Source: Sodalinema lacuna_A (GTDB lineage: Bacteria; Cyanobacteriota; Cyanobacteriia; Cyanobacteriales; Geitlerinemataceae). From it: 64,000 bases of DNA. The position numbers and the translations under genes are program-made. Within the stretch, counting starts at the first letter, position 1, and each line of letters starts with the position of its first letter. The notes under the pieces are model-generated. The model did no database searches, had not been told where the DNA came from, and worked only from the letters and a program-made list of their open reading frames with translations. The stretch is from positions 62,001-126,000 of the forward strand of contig FSSI02000004.1 in the NCBI GenBank assembly GCA_900149785.2, in the 5' to 3' direction. This document shows positions 27,229-34,811 of this stretch, piece after piece.

Positions 27229-28398
27229 ATGACAAATGTAGCAAAGGCTGAGTCAAAAGGGTTTGATCTCAGCAATTTAGAAGAAACAATCTCGGCGGCG
27301 ATCGCCAGTGTAACTGTTAAAGATAAAGCGGTCTTTTCTCGACAGTTTGCCGCCATGTTTAATGCTGGGGTGGGGATGTTGCGCTGTTTGTCGGTGCTGA
27401 CGGAACAGTGCGGCAATATCAAGTTGAAACGAGCTTTACGGGCGATTAGCATTGAGGTCGAGGAGGGGGGATCTCTTGCTGAGGCGATGCGGAAACACCC
27501 TGGCTGTTTTGATAAACTCTATGTCAGTATGGTCGCTGCCGGAGAGGTGGGTGGGGTTCTCGATGAGGTTCTCAATCGTTTGGCGATGCTTCTGGAAAAA
27601 AGCGCCAAGATCGAGAACGAGTTGAAATCTGCCATGTCTTACCCGAAAACAGTCGGCGGTATTGCGATCGTTATCTTCCTCGGGATGACGATTTTTCTGC
27701 TACCAACGTTTACGGGTATTTTTGACCAGTTGGACGCAGAACTGCCGATGTTCACACAGGTCATGATGAACATTAGTTTCTTCTTGCGGGGTCCATTCCT
27801 CCCAGCGGAAAATCCAGAAGCCGAGAGTTGGCTCGAACTGCGTAACTACACGATTGTTATTTTTGTTGCCATTCTCATTGGTATTGTCTTTGCGATTAAA
27901 GCCTACTACAAAACTCCCGTTGGACGCTTTCAGATTGATGGTTTGATTCTGAAAGCACCGATGTTTGGGGAAATTGTTGAGAAGTCGGCTGTGGCAAGTT
28001 TCTGTAATGTGTTCGGGACGTTAACTCGCTCTGGGGTGCCGATTCTCAATGCGATGGAGATTGTCCGAGACACGGCGGGGAATGAGGTCATTGCTGAGGC
28101 GATTGATTATGCTAAAACCCAAATTTCGGAAGGGGGAAGTATTAGTGAAGCCTTCCGAGAACGGGGGGTGATGCCGGCTTTGGCGGTTCAGATGATGTCG
28201 ATTGGGGAAGAAACGGGGGAACTCGATAAGATGCTCATGAAGGTGGGTGAGTTTTATGAGGATGAGGTGGAACAGGCGATTAAGGGTCTGACGTCGATGA
28301 TGGAACCGCTGATGATTGTGGTCATTGGGGGAATGGTTGGCTCGATTCTCTTGTCGATGTATCTGCCGATGTTCGCGGTGATGGAAAATATCGGTTAG
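27229..28398 (+). CDS. pilC: Type IV pilus inner membrane platform protein PilC
   Basis: PilC (GspF family) is the inner membrane platform on which PilB and PilT act. It has 389 residues with two T2SSF domains, FSRQFAAMFNAGVGMLRCLSVL and FCNVFGTLTRSGVPILNAME at their starts, and three hydrophobic segments (about 145-170, 205-225 and 355-380). G-E-x-G turns (AAGEVGGVLD, SIGEETGELD) are in place. A clear rho-independent terminator follows, closing the pil operon. The gap of 141 bases from pilT may hold an extra promoter. Confidence 0.95.
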   Translation: MTNVAKAESKGFDLSNLEETISAAIASVTVKDKAVFSRQFAAMFNAGVGMLRCLSVLTEQCGNIKLKRALRAISIEVEEGGSLAEAMRKHPGCFDKLYVSMVAAGEVGGVLDEVLNRLAMLLEKSAKIENELKSAMSYPKTVGGIAIVIFLGMTIFLLPTFTGIFDQLDAELPMFTQVMMNISFFLRGPFLPAENPEAESWLELRNYTIVIFVAILIGIVFAIKAYYKTPVGRFQIDGLILKAPMFGEIVEKSAVASFCNVFGTLTRSGVPILNAMEIVRDTAGNEVIAEAIDYAKTQISEGGSISEAFRERGVMPALAVQMMSIGEETGELDKMLMKVGEFYEDEVEQAIKGLTSMMEPLMIVVIGGMVGSILLSMYLPMFAVMENIG

Positions 28399-28434
28399 GT
28401 GACTGGGACAATTGAGGCGTGAGCTGATGAGTCA

Positions 28435-28469
28435 GCCCCCGGTTTCTTGAGGTAACCGGGGGCTTTTTT
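28435..28469 (+). terminator. Rho-independent terminator of pilBTC
   Basis: GCCCCCGGTT (28435-28444) pairs perfectly with AACCGGGGGC (28454-28463) around a 9-base loop and is followed by six T. It lies 36 bases after the pilC stop. Confidence 0.92.
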
Positions 28470-28523
28470 GGGCTATGGGAGGTGGGTGAGGTTTTTCGGC
28501 CAAACCTAGGCTTGGACGGGGTT

Positions 28524-29462
28524 TTATGGTGATTTAAACTGCTCGGTTAACTCCTCTCGCGACAGTTGCAGCAGTCGGGGCATGATTTCGCTGGAGGGAC
28601 GCTGGATGAGGATGTCTAGGAGTTGGCTGAGTTCGTTGTCTAGGGGGCCGAATCGGGTTTCGAGGAGGCTGGCGATCGCCTCTCGTCGTTCTCGTTCTCG
28701 ACCCTGTTCAAGTCCCTGTTCAAGTCCCTGTTCAAGTCCCTGTTGTCGACCTGAGAGTTGGGCGGCTTCGAGTTGTTGGTCAAATAGAGGAGATAAACGC
28801 ATAATTAACTCTCTATCCTCTGGATTAGGGCTGTTGTTGGTTTCTAGGTCGGCTTTGAGGCGATTGAGCAGCATTAGGGCGTTGCGACGAAAGGGATTGT
28901 CTGGGGAGAGTTGTCCGAGTTCGTCAATGGCCTGTTGCTGGACTCGACCTCGCCCTAAGACCCTCAGCCATAGGGTATCGAGGTGGCGAGGGAGTTGGTG
29001 GATGACGATAATGGCTGTTCGCCACTGGGGTGCTAAGTGATAGATGCCGTCGCCCCAAGTTTCTCTCTCTAGGGTAGCACCAAAGCCGTCTAAGAGGTTG
29101 TCTGAGGCGGTTGGCGTGAGAATCCAGAGATGGGGTTGGCGGGAGTCGGGGAGTTGGGTTTGTTGACGTCGGGCTTCTCGTTCGAGTTCGGCAGCGATGA
29201 CGAGGAGTTTGAGGACGCAATCACGGATTTCGCTGGCGGTGACGGGGTTGCGGTAGGGTTCGAAGATGGCGGGATGGTCTAGGGTACGAGCCAAGAGTCC
29301 CAAGGTGTCTGGGGACAGCCGAGGTTCGGGGTTGGGGGAAAACCAGAGGTCGATTTGCCGGACTTCCCCGGCGACTCGTCGCGGCGATTGGATGGTTCCG
29401 TAGGGGGTCAGGAGTTCTTCGAGATAATCTTTGGCAAATTGGTCGTGGATGAAACGGGTCAC
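28524..29462 (-). CDS. Rpn/DUF4351-type PD-(D/E)XK family protein
   Basis: This 312-residue protein is of a type common in filamentous cyanobacteria. The N-terminal half resembles Rpn/transposase-like nucleases (DQFAKDYLEELLTPYGTIQSPRRVAGEVRQIDLWF, where GEVRQIDLWF holds the E and D of the fold). A GLEQ-repeat hinge follows (three exact 12-base DNA repeats), then a DUF4351 C-terminus (ETRFGPLDNELSQLLDILIQRP, SREELTEQF). The function is unknown; related proteins promote recombination or are mobile-element relics. It is convergent with the pil operon across its terminator. Confidence 0.75.
   Translation of the reverse strand: MTRFIHDQFAKDYLEELLTPYGTIQSPRRVAGEVRQIDLWFSPNPEPRLSPDTLGLLARTLDHPAIFEPYRNPVTASEIRDCVLKLLVIAAELEREARRQQTQLPDSRQPHLWILTPTASDNLLDGFGATLERETWGDGIYHLAPQWRTAIIVIHQLPRHLDTLWLRVLGRGRVQQQAIDELGQLSPDNPFRRNALMLLNRLKADLETNNSPNPEDRELIMRLSPLFDQQLEAAQLSGRQQGLEQGLEQGLEQGRERERREAIASLLETRFGPLDNELSQLLDILIQRPSSEIMPRLLQLSREELTEQFKSP
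28702..28744. repeat. 12-base tandem repeat within the DUF4351 gene
   Basis: CCCTGTTCAAGT occurs three times exactly (28702-28713, 28714-28725, 28726-28737) plus a partial fourth copy. On the coding strand it gives the repeated tetrapeptide GLEQ. Copy number is likely variable between strains. Confidence 0.9.
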
Positions 29463-30046
29463 GGCAAGTTGAGTTGGGCGTGGTGGCTAGAGTCTAGTTT
29501 ATCGCTGTTGGGGACGGTTGGGCTGTATTTCTGTACGTTAATCTATAATGTACAACTTGGAAAAAATTGCGCAGCTTAGATGTTTGACTTTGCGCCGCCC
29601 GCACCGGGGCGGCGAAGCCTTGACCGACCTAGGCAAAAAATTTGGTGCTTTTACCTAAATGGAATGACTTGTTTTTATAGTTTTAGTATAGGCTAACGGT
29701 TTGTGAATGTCAAGGGATTGGGGCCGGAAATTTGGGGGGAAATCGGGGCGGGGTCTGGGGTACAGTGGAGGTGTGGGGGAGGTGGGCGAATGGGGTTTTG
29801 CGCGGCGTTGGGAGGGAACCCCTCGCATAGGCCAACTATCGCTCCCTTCTCGTGATTTGGCTCGATGCGCTCGTCATGCTATTGGGACGGCTCTGGCTCC
29901 CGAGTACAGGCGGCAGAGCCGCCCAAAGTCCGTATACCATGACACGAGGAGGGGGCCATGATACGAGGAGGGAGTGGAGGGAGACGGCGGGGGATGCTTG
30001 GTTGGCGAACCCCCCAGAGGCGTAGTTTGTTCGGGGGATGCTGGAG
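29463..30046. other. Intergenic stretch without a recognisable gene
   Basis: No gene is supported in these 584 bases. A GC-rich hairpin lies at 29593-29614 (CGCCGCCC and GGGCGGCG around a 6-base loop), without a T-run. A smaller one lies at 29909-29923 (GGCGGC-AGA-GCCGCC). A direct repeat of CCATGA-A-CGAGGAGGG type is seen near 29937-29972. An 84-codon frame at 29707-29961 is Gly/Arg-rich and looks like chance coding in GC-rich DNA. Confidence 0.45.
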
Positions 30047-30526
30047 TTAGGATAGGTTTTGAACAGCGTCTAGGGTCATATCTAAACATTGGGCAATTTG
30101 CTCATCACTTAAGCCAATCTTTCGTAATCTGGTAATGGCTTCAACTTTAGCCTGCTGTTTTCCCCTTAAAAATTCTTGAGATTCTTCTTGATGTTTACAA
30201 AAATTAAACGAGCTAATAACAGTACCCTTCTCAAAGTCGCCGAAGACATTTAAATTGAAGCTGTCAACAGCACTATGACGTAGAAGGGTTGATTTTAAGT
30301 TCGATTTATTCACATCTTCTCCAAAAAAATCTGAAAATAGTTGCCATAGTTCATAGCCTATGTCCTTGACATACCCTTCTGTACACTTTAAGTCTTTGGC
30401 GATCTCACTGTACTTTTTACGCTGTAACACTCCCTCCACCACTCCAAGCTGCATATCATCTAAATGCTGTCCTGTCTTGCGGTAGACAACGTCATCGGCG
30501 AATAGTAGTGCTTCCTGAATATTCAT
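30047..30526 (-). CDS. vMAP-type N-terminal HTH protein, probable regulator of the RiPP locus
   Basis: The 159-residue product begins NIQEALLFADDVVYRKTGQH and continues with VVEGVLQRKKYSEIAKDLKC and YVKDIGYELWQLFSDFFGE, the pattern of the winged-helix domain found at the N-terminus of cyanobacterial vMAP, NB-ARC and WD40 proteins. Here the effector part is absent. Instead a short helical tail (FLRGKQQAKVEAITRLRKIG, then LSDEQIAQCLDMTLDAVQNL) resembles the C-termini of Rpn-type proteins. The ATG at 30526 is chosen because GAGGTG lies 8 bases upstream; a GTG three codons earlier falls inside that site. It is transcribed divergently from the RiPP precursor, and the DNA is AT-rich compared with its surroundings. 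A regulatory role is inferred. Confidence 0.7.
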   Translation of the reverse strand: MNIQEALLFADDVVYRKTGQHLDDMQLGVVEGVLQRKKYSEIAKDLKCTEGYVKDIGYELWQLFSDFFGEDVNKSNLKSTLLRHSAVDSFNLNVFGDFEKGTVISSFNFCKHQEESQEFLRGKQQAKVEAITRLRKIGLSDEQIAQCLDMTLDAVQNLS

Positions 30527-30571
30527 TAAGATCACCTCATGATTTAATGGGTTAACCGCTCAAGCCGCTGA

Positions 30572-30660
30572 TATCCGACTTTGTTCGTCTTTGAATATAA
30601 CATATTTTTACAAATTTGATATTTTTTGAAATAAATGACTTTATCCGACTTTATTCGACT
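30572..30660. promoter_or_regulatory. Two 19-base direct repeats in the divergent RiPP/regulator promoter region
   Basis: TATCCGACTTTGTTCGTCT (30572-30590) and TATCCGACTTTATTCGACT (30642-30660) differ at only two positions and are spaced 70 bases start to start. The second abuts the proposed -35 of the precursor gene; the first lies 46 bases upstream of the regulator's start codon. They look like binding sites for a transcription factor, perhaps the adjacent HTH protein. Confidence 0.6.
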
Positions 30661-30688
30661 GTACACCATAAAATCCTTGGAATATACT
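30660..30688 (+). promoter_or_regulatory. Candidate promoter of the RiPP operon
   Basis: TGTACA (30660-30665), a 17-base spacer and TATACT (30683-30688) resemble a sigma-70 promoter. They lie 45 bases before the precursor start codon and next to the second 19-base repeat. Confidence 0.45.
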
Positions 30689-30733
30689 ACCCATCAGTAC
30701 AAGTTAAAACAATCTCGCAAGTCACTTTAGTCT

Positions 30734-30955
30734 ATGATGACAACTGACCTGACCTTAGATAAAAAATCTCATCCCTTGATGATGCACCTAAGTATTGTGC
30801 CAAAAATTGAGATTACTGAAAAAGACTTCAAGTATGATCCCAAGAGCCAAACCTCAAATGTTACGGGTATGAGTGGCTCATGGTGTACTCGTAATGCTTC
30901 AACTGGAGAGTGGTCGTTGGAAGGCTATGATGATGACCAAAAAGAAGATGATTAG
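30734..30955 (+). CDS. Candidate graspetide (omega-ester/amide RiPP) precursor peptide
   Basis: This is a 73-residue peptide directly before an ATP-grasp ligase gene. The leader part (1-38) has the hydrophobic patch HPLMMHLSIVP, possibly the enzyme recognition site, followed by charged residues. The tail (about 39-73) is rich in Ser and Thr (40, 41, 44, 47, 49, 52, 56, 57, 61) and ends in clustered acids (E59, E63, D66-D68, E71-D73), the nucleophile-then-acid layout ATP-grasp enzymes use to form ester or amide rings. It includes GSWCTRNASTGEWSLEGYDDD. It lacks the microviridin motifs PFFARFL and TxKxPSD and the plesiocin TTxxxxEE repeat. Two adjacent ATGs (30734, 30737) could start it. Being a precursor is inferred from context and composition. 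Confidence 0.7.
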   Translation: MMTTDLTLDKKSHPLMMHLSIVPKIEITEKDFKYDPKSQTSNVTGMSGSWCTRNASTGEWSLEGYDDDQKEDD

Positions 30956-30998
30956 AATTCAGTTTGCCAAGCTAGGTTTCTGAATTTTAGTTATCTCT

Positions 30999-31034
30999 CT
31001 TAAAGACCTGTTTTTTTGAAATCAGGTCTTTAAG
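30999..31034 (+). terminator. 12-bp stem-loop between RiPP precursor and ligase genes (attenuator-like)
   Basis: CTTAAAGACCTG (30999-31010) pairs perfectly with CAGGTCTTTAAG (31023-31034) around a 12-base loop containing seven T. It lies between the precursor stop and the ligase start. Without a T-run after the 3' arm it is probably not a full terminator. It may stabilise the precursor mRNA or reduce read-through, so that precursor exceeds enzyme. Confidence 0.65.
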
Positions 31035-31062
31035 TCATTGTTTGATTTTTTATTCTTTAATT

Positions 31063-32064
31063 ATGACCAACTTGTTAATTGTCACATCAGAGTCGGATAC
31101 TCATGCCGATGTTGTCATTAAGGATTTACAAGAAACAGAGATAAACCCAATTCGATTAAATTCAGAAAGCTTCATAAAAACTGGCAAATACGTTTATGAA
31201 TGGGAGGCTTCTGGTACTAATTACAATACTTTTCTTCGTCTTGAAGAATCCTTGAAAGAAGCTGAAGAAATTGGTGTTATCTGGTGGCGCAAACCTGATG
31301 AGTATACCGTCTTTCCGGACGTTCAAGATGAGTGGGCTATTAAATACTGCCGACAAGAAACAGAATCTTTAATGTATTCCCTTTCTGGTATTTATCCAAA
31401 AGCAAAATGGGTGAATCACTACTACAAAATTAGATTTCCCTCGCATCGAATCAATCAAATCCCTATCGCTCAAAAATCAGGAATTACGATTCCACCGACT
31501 TTGGTCACGAATTCCTATGAAGCAATTTATGATTTTTTGAATCGCCAGGGAACTTGTATTATTAAACCGATGCGTTATTCTGGTTTTTTGCATGATGGTA
31601 CACAGTATGGTTGCTATACTCGCCCGATAGATCTAGACACTATCGAAGAGTTTAAAGACAGTATTCGATTAGCACCCGTTTTCTTGCAAAAGCGTATTGC
31701 TAAAAAAGCAGAGTATCGTGTGACTTTGATTGGCAAAAACCCTTTTGTTTGTCGAATTGACGCTAAGCATATAAATGATGTGGATGTTAACTTAGGTTGG
31801 CGTACGACTGAACCGGAAAAACTTGTTCATGTTCCCGACAACTTGCCCGATGTTTATATTGATAAGTTGTTTAAGATGTTAGATGAACTAGGGTTGAATT
31901 TTGGGGCATTTGATGTGATTCAAGATGATGATGATACACTCTACTTTATTGAGTTAAATCCCAATGGCCAATGGTATTGGATTGAAATTCTTACTGGAAT
32001 GCCAATGGTAAGAGCTATGAGAGAACTCATTGAGGAACTGGCTGCTGAATATCATAATAGTTAA
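31063..32064 (+). CDS. ATP-grasp RiPP maturase (MvdD/graspetide synthetase type)
   Basis: This 333-residue enzyme belongs to the ATP-grasp group that installs ester or amide cross-links in microviridin-like peptides. Seen: the pre-ATP-grasp part TNLLIVTSESDTHADVVIKD and the family hallmark VIWWRKPDEYTVF; the stretch PKAKWVNHYYKIRFPSHRINQI; the ATP-binding strand CIIKPMRYSGF; VFLQKRIAKKAEYRVTLIG; and the magnesium residues in FGAFDVIQ...LYFIELNPNGQWYWIE. All core catalytic positions look intact. The ATG at 31063 is preferred to an upstream in-frame TTG at 31042. The gene is clearly AT-rich relative to flanking genes, hinting at transfer. No N-acetyltransferase or dedicated transporter or protease gene is adjacent. 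Confidence 0.88.
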   Translation: MTNLLIVTSESDTHADVVIKDLQETEINPIRLNSESFIKTGKYVYEWEASGTNYNTFLRLEESLKEAEEIGVIWWRKPDEYTVFPDVQDEWAIKYCRQETESLMYSLSGIYPKAKWVNHYYKIRFPSHRINQIPIAQKSGITIPPTLVTNSYEAIYDFLNRQGTCIIKPMRYSGFLHDGTQYGCYTRPIDLDTIEEFKDSIRLAPVFLQKRIAKKAEYRVTLIGKNPFVCRIDAKHINDVDVNLGWRTTEPEKLVHVPDNLPDVYIDKLFKMLDELGLNFGAFDVIQDDDDTLYFIELNPNGQWYWIEILTGMPMVRAMRELIEELAAEYHNS

Positions 32065-32118
32065 AGGGGTTCAGAAGTCTTTAAAACACAATCTGGATAG
32101 GTCAAGTTTTAACATTAT

Positions 32119-32209
32119 GGGTATTCTGGATATGGGGTGTAATTTGTTGCATTTAACACAAAATAGTAGGGGCGAAAAATTTTTCGCCCCTACTAAACCC
32201 AGAAGATCC
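32119..32209. mobile_element. MITE-like element, copy 1, with 32-base perfect palindrome
   Basis: This short element shares its left end, an internal block (AATTTGTTGCA, then ACAAAAT and GTAGGGGCGAAAAAT) and its right end (CTAAACCCAGAAGATCC) with 58775-58930. The terminal 21 bases are imperfect inverted repeats built on TTCTGG/CCAGAA. Inside lies a perfect 32-base palindrome at 32164-32195 centred on AAAAATTTTT, which would form a strong hairpin. It carries no gene. It separates the RiPP operon from the convergent aroE, so it may also act as a bidirectional transcription stop. Confidence 0.7.
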
Positions 32210-32230
32210 TAAAAACGCCAAACCCAGGAG

Positions 32231-33097
32231 TTAGGAAAGATGACTTAATAAGGTATCTCGCATGATGTTGACGGGAACCGGTTTCGAGGTGAACGGTTGC
32301 GTCCATAGGCTTAAGGCCGCTGCACCCTGTTGGACGAGCATTTCTGTGCCATCGATCGCCCGTAACCCTCTTTCCTGAGCCAGTTGTAAGAGCTTCGTGG
32401 GACGGGGGGTATAGATGAGGTCATAGACGATGCTATCACGACCGAGCTGAGCGACATCAGCGGCGGAGAGGGGACTGCGATCGCCATCGACTCCCATCCC
32501 GACTGGGGTGGTATTGACCAGCAGATGGGTTTGAGGCAGTAATTCTGGTAAACTGTGCCAAAGATGGGGGGTTAGCTGGACTCCAAGACTTGAACCTTGC
32601 CAACTCTCGGCAAAGTGAGTCAGTTTTTGCTCATCCCGTCCGACAACCCGAATGGCCCCACAGCCGAGTTGCGTCAGTCCTGCCACCACCGCTCGGGCTG
32701 CGCCACCATTACCTAAGATAACAGCGGTGCGATCGCCCCAGTTGGAAATCTCCCGCAACGGTGCGATAAACCCCGCCACATCGGTATTGGTTCCCCACCA
32801 ACCGCCATCGCGATAGAGGACTGTATTCACCGCACCCACGGCCTGGGCCACCTCCGTTTGTTGCGCGAGATAGGGGACAATGGCCTGTTTATGGGGAATC
32901 GTCACGTTAAAGCCCACCACCCCAATGGCTTCAAAGCCCAATAGCGCCGCCTCAATGCCCTGTGACGCCACGGGAAAGGGCAAATAGATAAAATCTAACC
33001 CCATCTCCGTTAACGCCGCGTTCTGCATGGCTGGGGAGAGGGAATGCTCGACGGGATTGCCGATAATTCCGAGTAGTTTTGTCTGACCGGTTACCAT
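32231..33097 (-). CDS. aroE: Shikimate dehydrogenase
   Basis: AroE reduces 3-dehydroshikimate with NADPH in aromatic amino acid synthesis. The 288 residues show LLGIIGNPVEHSLSPAMQNAA (shikimate-binding Ser residues), VTIPHKQ with the catalytic lysine, AVGAVNTV, NTDVAGF with the catalytic aspartate, the Rossmann loop LGNGGAARAV, VNTTPVGM, and the terminal GTEMLVQQGAAALSLWTQ. Length and motifs are normal. It is divergent from the CYTH gene. Confidence 0.96.
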   Translation of the reverse strand: MVTGQTKLLGIIGNPVEHSLSPAMQNAALTEMGLDFIYLPFPVASQGIEAALLGFEAIGVVGFNVTIPHKQAIVPYLAQQTEVAQAVGAVNTVLYRDGGWWGTNTDVAGFIAPLREISNWGDRTAVILGNGGAARAVVAGLTQLGCGAIRVVGRDEQKLTHFAESWQGSSLGVQLTPHLWHSLPELLPQTHLLVNTTPVGMGVDGDRSPLSAADVAQLGRDSIVYDLIYTPRPTKLLQLAQERGLRAIDGTEMLVQQGAAALSLWTQPFTSKPVPVNIMRDTLLSHLS

Positions 33098-33164
33098 AAC
33101 AACATCTCAACCTTCTGCTTTAAGATTGTGCCGTACTCTCGCAATGGAGACCAGCAAAACGCCC

Positions 33165-33644
33165 ATGGCCCAAGAAATTGAACGTAAGTTTTTAGTCAAG
33201 GATGACTCCTGGCGATCGCCGAATCCGGGAGTTCTCTATCGCCAAGGCTATCTCACCCGCCAACCGGATTTAGCGATTCGGGTTCGCCTTGGGGGCGATC
33301 GGGCCTGGCTTACCTTGAAAGGGGCAACGGTTGGAGTCTCTCGGTTAGAGTATGAGTATTCGATTCCCCGTGAGGAGGCCCAAGAGATGCTAGACAACCT
33401 CTGTGAGACCCCCATTATTGAGAAGCGGCGTTATCAGGTGATGTATGAGGGACTCACTTGGGAAATTGATGAGTTTTTTGGGGAGAATCAGGGGTTAATT
33501 GTGGCGGAAGTGGAACTTGAGACGGAGGAACAGGCGTTTACTCCTCCCCCCTGGTTGGGGGTGGAAGTGTCTGAGGATCCTCGGTATTACAATGCGAATT
33601 TGGTGAGGTTTCCCTATTCTCAATGGGAGGAGTCTGCGGGTTGA
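33165..33644 (+). CDS. CYTH domain protein, probable inorganic triphosphatase
   Basis: This 159-residue CYTH (triphosphate tunnel) protein starts with the signature EIERKFLV. Further acidic and basic tunnel residues follow (GYLTRQPDLAIRVRL, AWLTLKGA, RLEYEYSIP, IEKRRYQVMYEGLTWEIDEFFGENQGLIVAEVELE). Such small bacterial CYTH proteins hydrolyse inorganic tripolyphosphate. I place the start at ATG 33165 because family members begin almost at the ExExK motif; ATG 33144 and TTG 33126 are alternatives. It is convergent with the YihY gene, whose stop lies inside its 3' end (25-base overlap). Confidence 0.88.
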   Translation: MAQEIERKFLVKDDSWRSPNPGVLYRQGYLTRQPDLAIRVRLGGDRAWLTLKGATVGVSRLEYEYSIPREEAQEMLDNLCETPIIEKRRYQVMYEGLTWEIDEFFGENQGLIVAEVELETEEQAFTPPPWLGVEVSEDPRYYNANLVRFPYSQWEESAG

Positions 33645-34561
33645 TCGAGAAGGGATTCTTGGGGAGATTTCTGGGCCTGGCAATAGCGACGATAATTGCG
33701 ACGGCGGAAGCGGCCAATGGACATATTTAACTGGGCACCGACTAGGATCGCTAAGGCACTCAATTTGAGCCAGAGTAACAGAACGATCGCCGCCCCGACT
33801 GCCCCATAATAGAGGTTGTAGCTGCCAAAGGAGGAGACGTAGAGGCGAAAGAGACTCGACACGGCGGCCCAGAGAATCGTGGCGGCGATCGCCCCTGGAA
33901 CGACGGGAGTTCCTCGTTTCCAGACACTGGTTCCATAGCGATAGATAAAGGCGAAGGCGATCGCCACGAGGGTTAAGGCCAGGGGAAAGGTGAGTTGATA
34001 CCAGGCTGACATTAATTCTGATTCATATTCCCCAACCCGACCGACGATAAATTTAACAATAAAATCACTGATAATAATCAGAATTGAGGCCACCGCTAAC
34101 ATTAACATTGAGCCAAGGGTCAGGGCGATGGAAATGAGTTTAGCTTTCCAAAAGGGACGGGTTTTCTTTTTAGGAACCCGGTAGATGCGATCGAGGGCGT
34201 TCATAATCGAACTCAGGGCCGCTGAAGCAATCCATAAGGCGGCGGCAAAACTCACGGAAAATAATCCATCACCTTTGGGAAGTTCGAGTTGGCCAATAAA
34301 GCCGTCGAGAATGTTCTGAACTTCCTCGGGGGGGAGCATTTTCAGATTGTCGGTAATTAAATCTAGAACCGCTCGTTCGGGTAAGACTTGTCCCAAAATA
34401 GCCAGGGCGGCCATGATGGCTGGGAACATGGCTAACATGGCATTAAACGCCACTTCCGAGGATAGGTTAACGAGCCGTTGACGACTTACACCGGCTAAGG
34501 TATCGCGGAGGATTTTGAACCAATGAGTTTTCAGGAAGCGAAGGGAACGCCGGAAAGACAT
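33620..34561 (-). CDS. YihY/virulence factor BrkB family membrane protein
   Basis: This is a 313-residue integral membrane protein with about six helices and the family blocks SRQRLVNLSSEVAFNAMLAMFP (near residue 25), NALDRIYRVPKKKTRPFWK and GSYNLYYGAVGAAIVLLLWL. The family has no firmly established function; it was once called ribonuclease BN in error. The start is ATG 34561. A longer frame from a TTG at 34642 would merely translate the heptanucleotide repeat upstream (FPLLPVPCSLFPVPCSL) and is rejected. Confidence 0.85.
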   Translation of the reverse strand: MSFRRSLRFLKTHWFKILRDTLAGVSRQRLVNLSSEVAFNAMLAMFPAIMAALAILGQVLPERAVLDLITDNLKMLPPEEVQNILDGFIGQLELPKGDGLFSVSFAAALWIASAALSSIMNALDRIYRVPKKKTRPFWKAKLISIALTLGSMLMLAVASILIIISDFIVKFIVGRVGEYESELMSAWYQLTFPLALTLVAIAFAFIYRYGTSVWKRGTPVVPGAIAATILWAAVSSLFRLYVSSFGSYNLYYGAVGAAIVLLLWLKLSALAILVGAQLNMSIGRFRRRNYRRYCQAQKSPQESLLDQPADSSH

Positions 34562-34590
34562 AGGGGAAAGAAGGGAACAGGCAAGAAGAA

Positions 34591-34627
34591 GGGAACAGGG
34601 AACAGGGAACAGGGAACAGGGAACAGG
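34591..34627. repeat. Heptanucleotide tandem repeat (STRR type)
   Basis: GGGAACA is repeated five times exactly (34591-34625) and continues with degenerate copies on both sides. Such short tandemly repeated repetitive sequences are a known feature of filamentous cyanobacterial genomes. Confidence 0.9.
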
Positions 34628-34811
34628 CAAGAGGGGGAACAATGCAGGGGGATATACTTGTGGTCGGCCTCGGGCCGCCTGATGGTCGCCATCCCACTTT
34701 AGCTCACTCGGCCGTCATCTCGTTTAAGGAAACTGGATCGTCGGGGCCGAAACTGGGGCGGGAATAGTGGCAGAATTGAAAGGCTAAACTAGGGAAAGTT
34801 CCTGGTGTTCT

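Noticed and set aside
29707..29961. 84-codon Gly/Arg-rich frame
   Set aside because: Typical chance reading of GC-rich intergenic DNA with no start signal.
34562..34642. N-terminal extension of the YihY-family gene
   Set aside because: It only translates the GGGAACA heptamer repeat and starts at TTG; the ATG at 34561 fits the family better.
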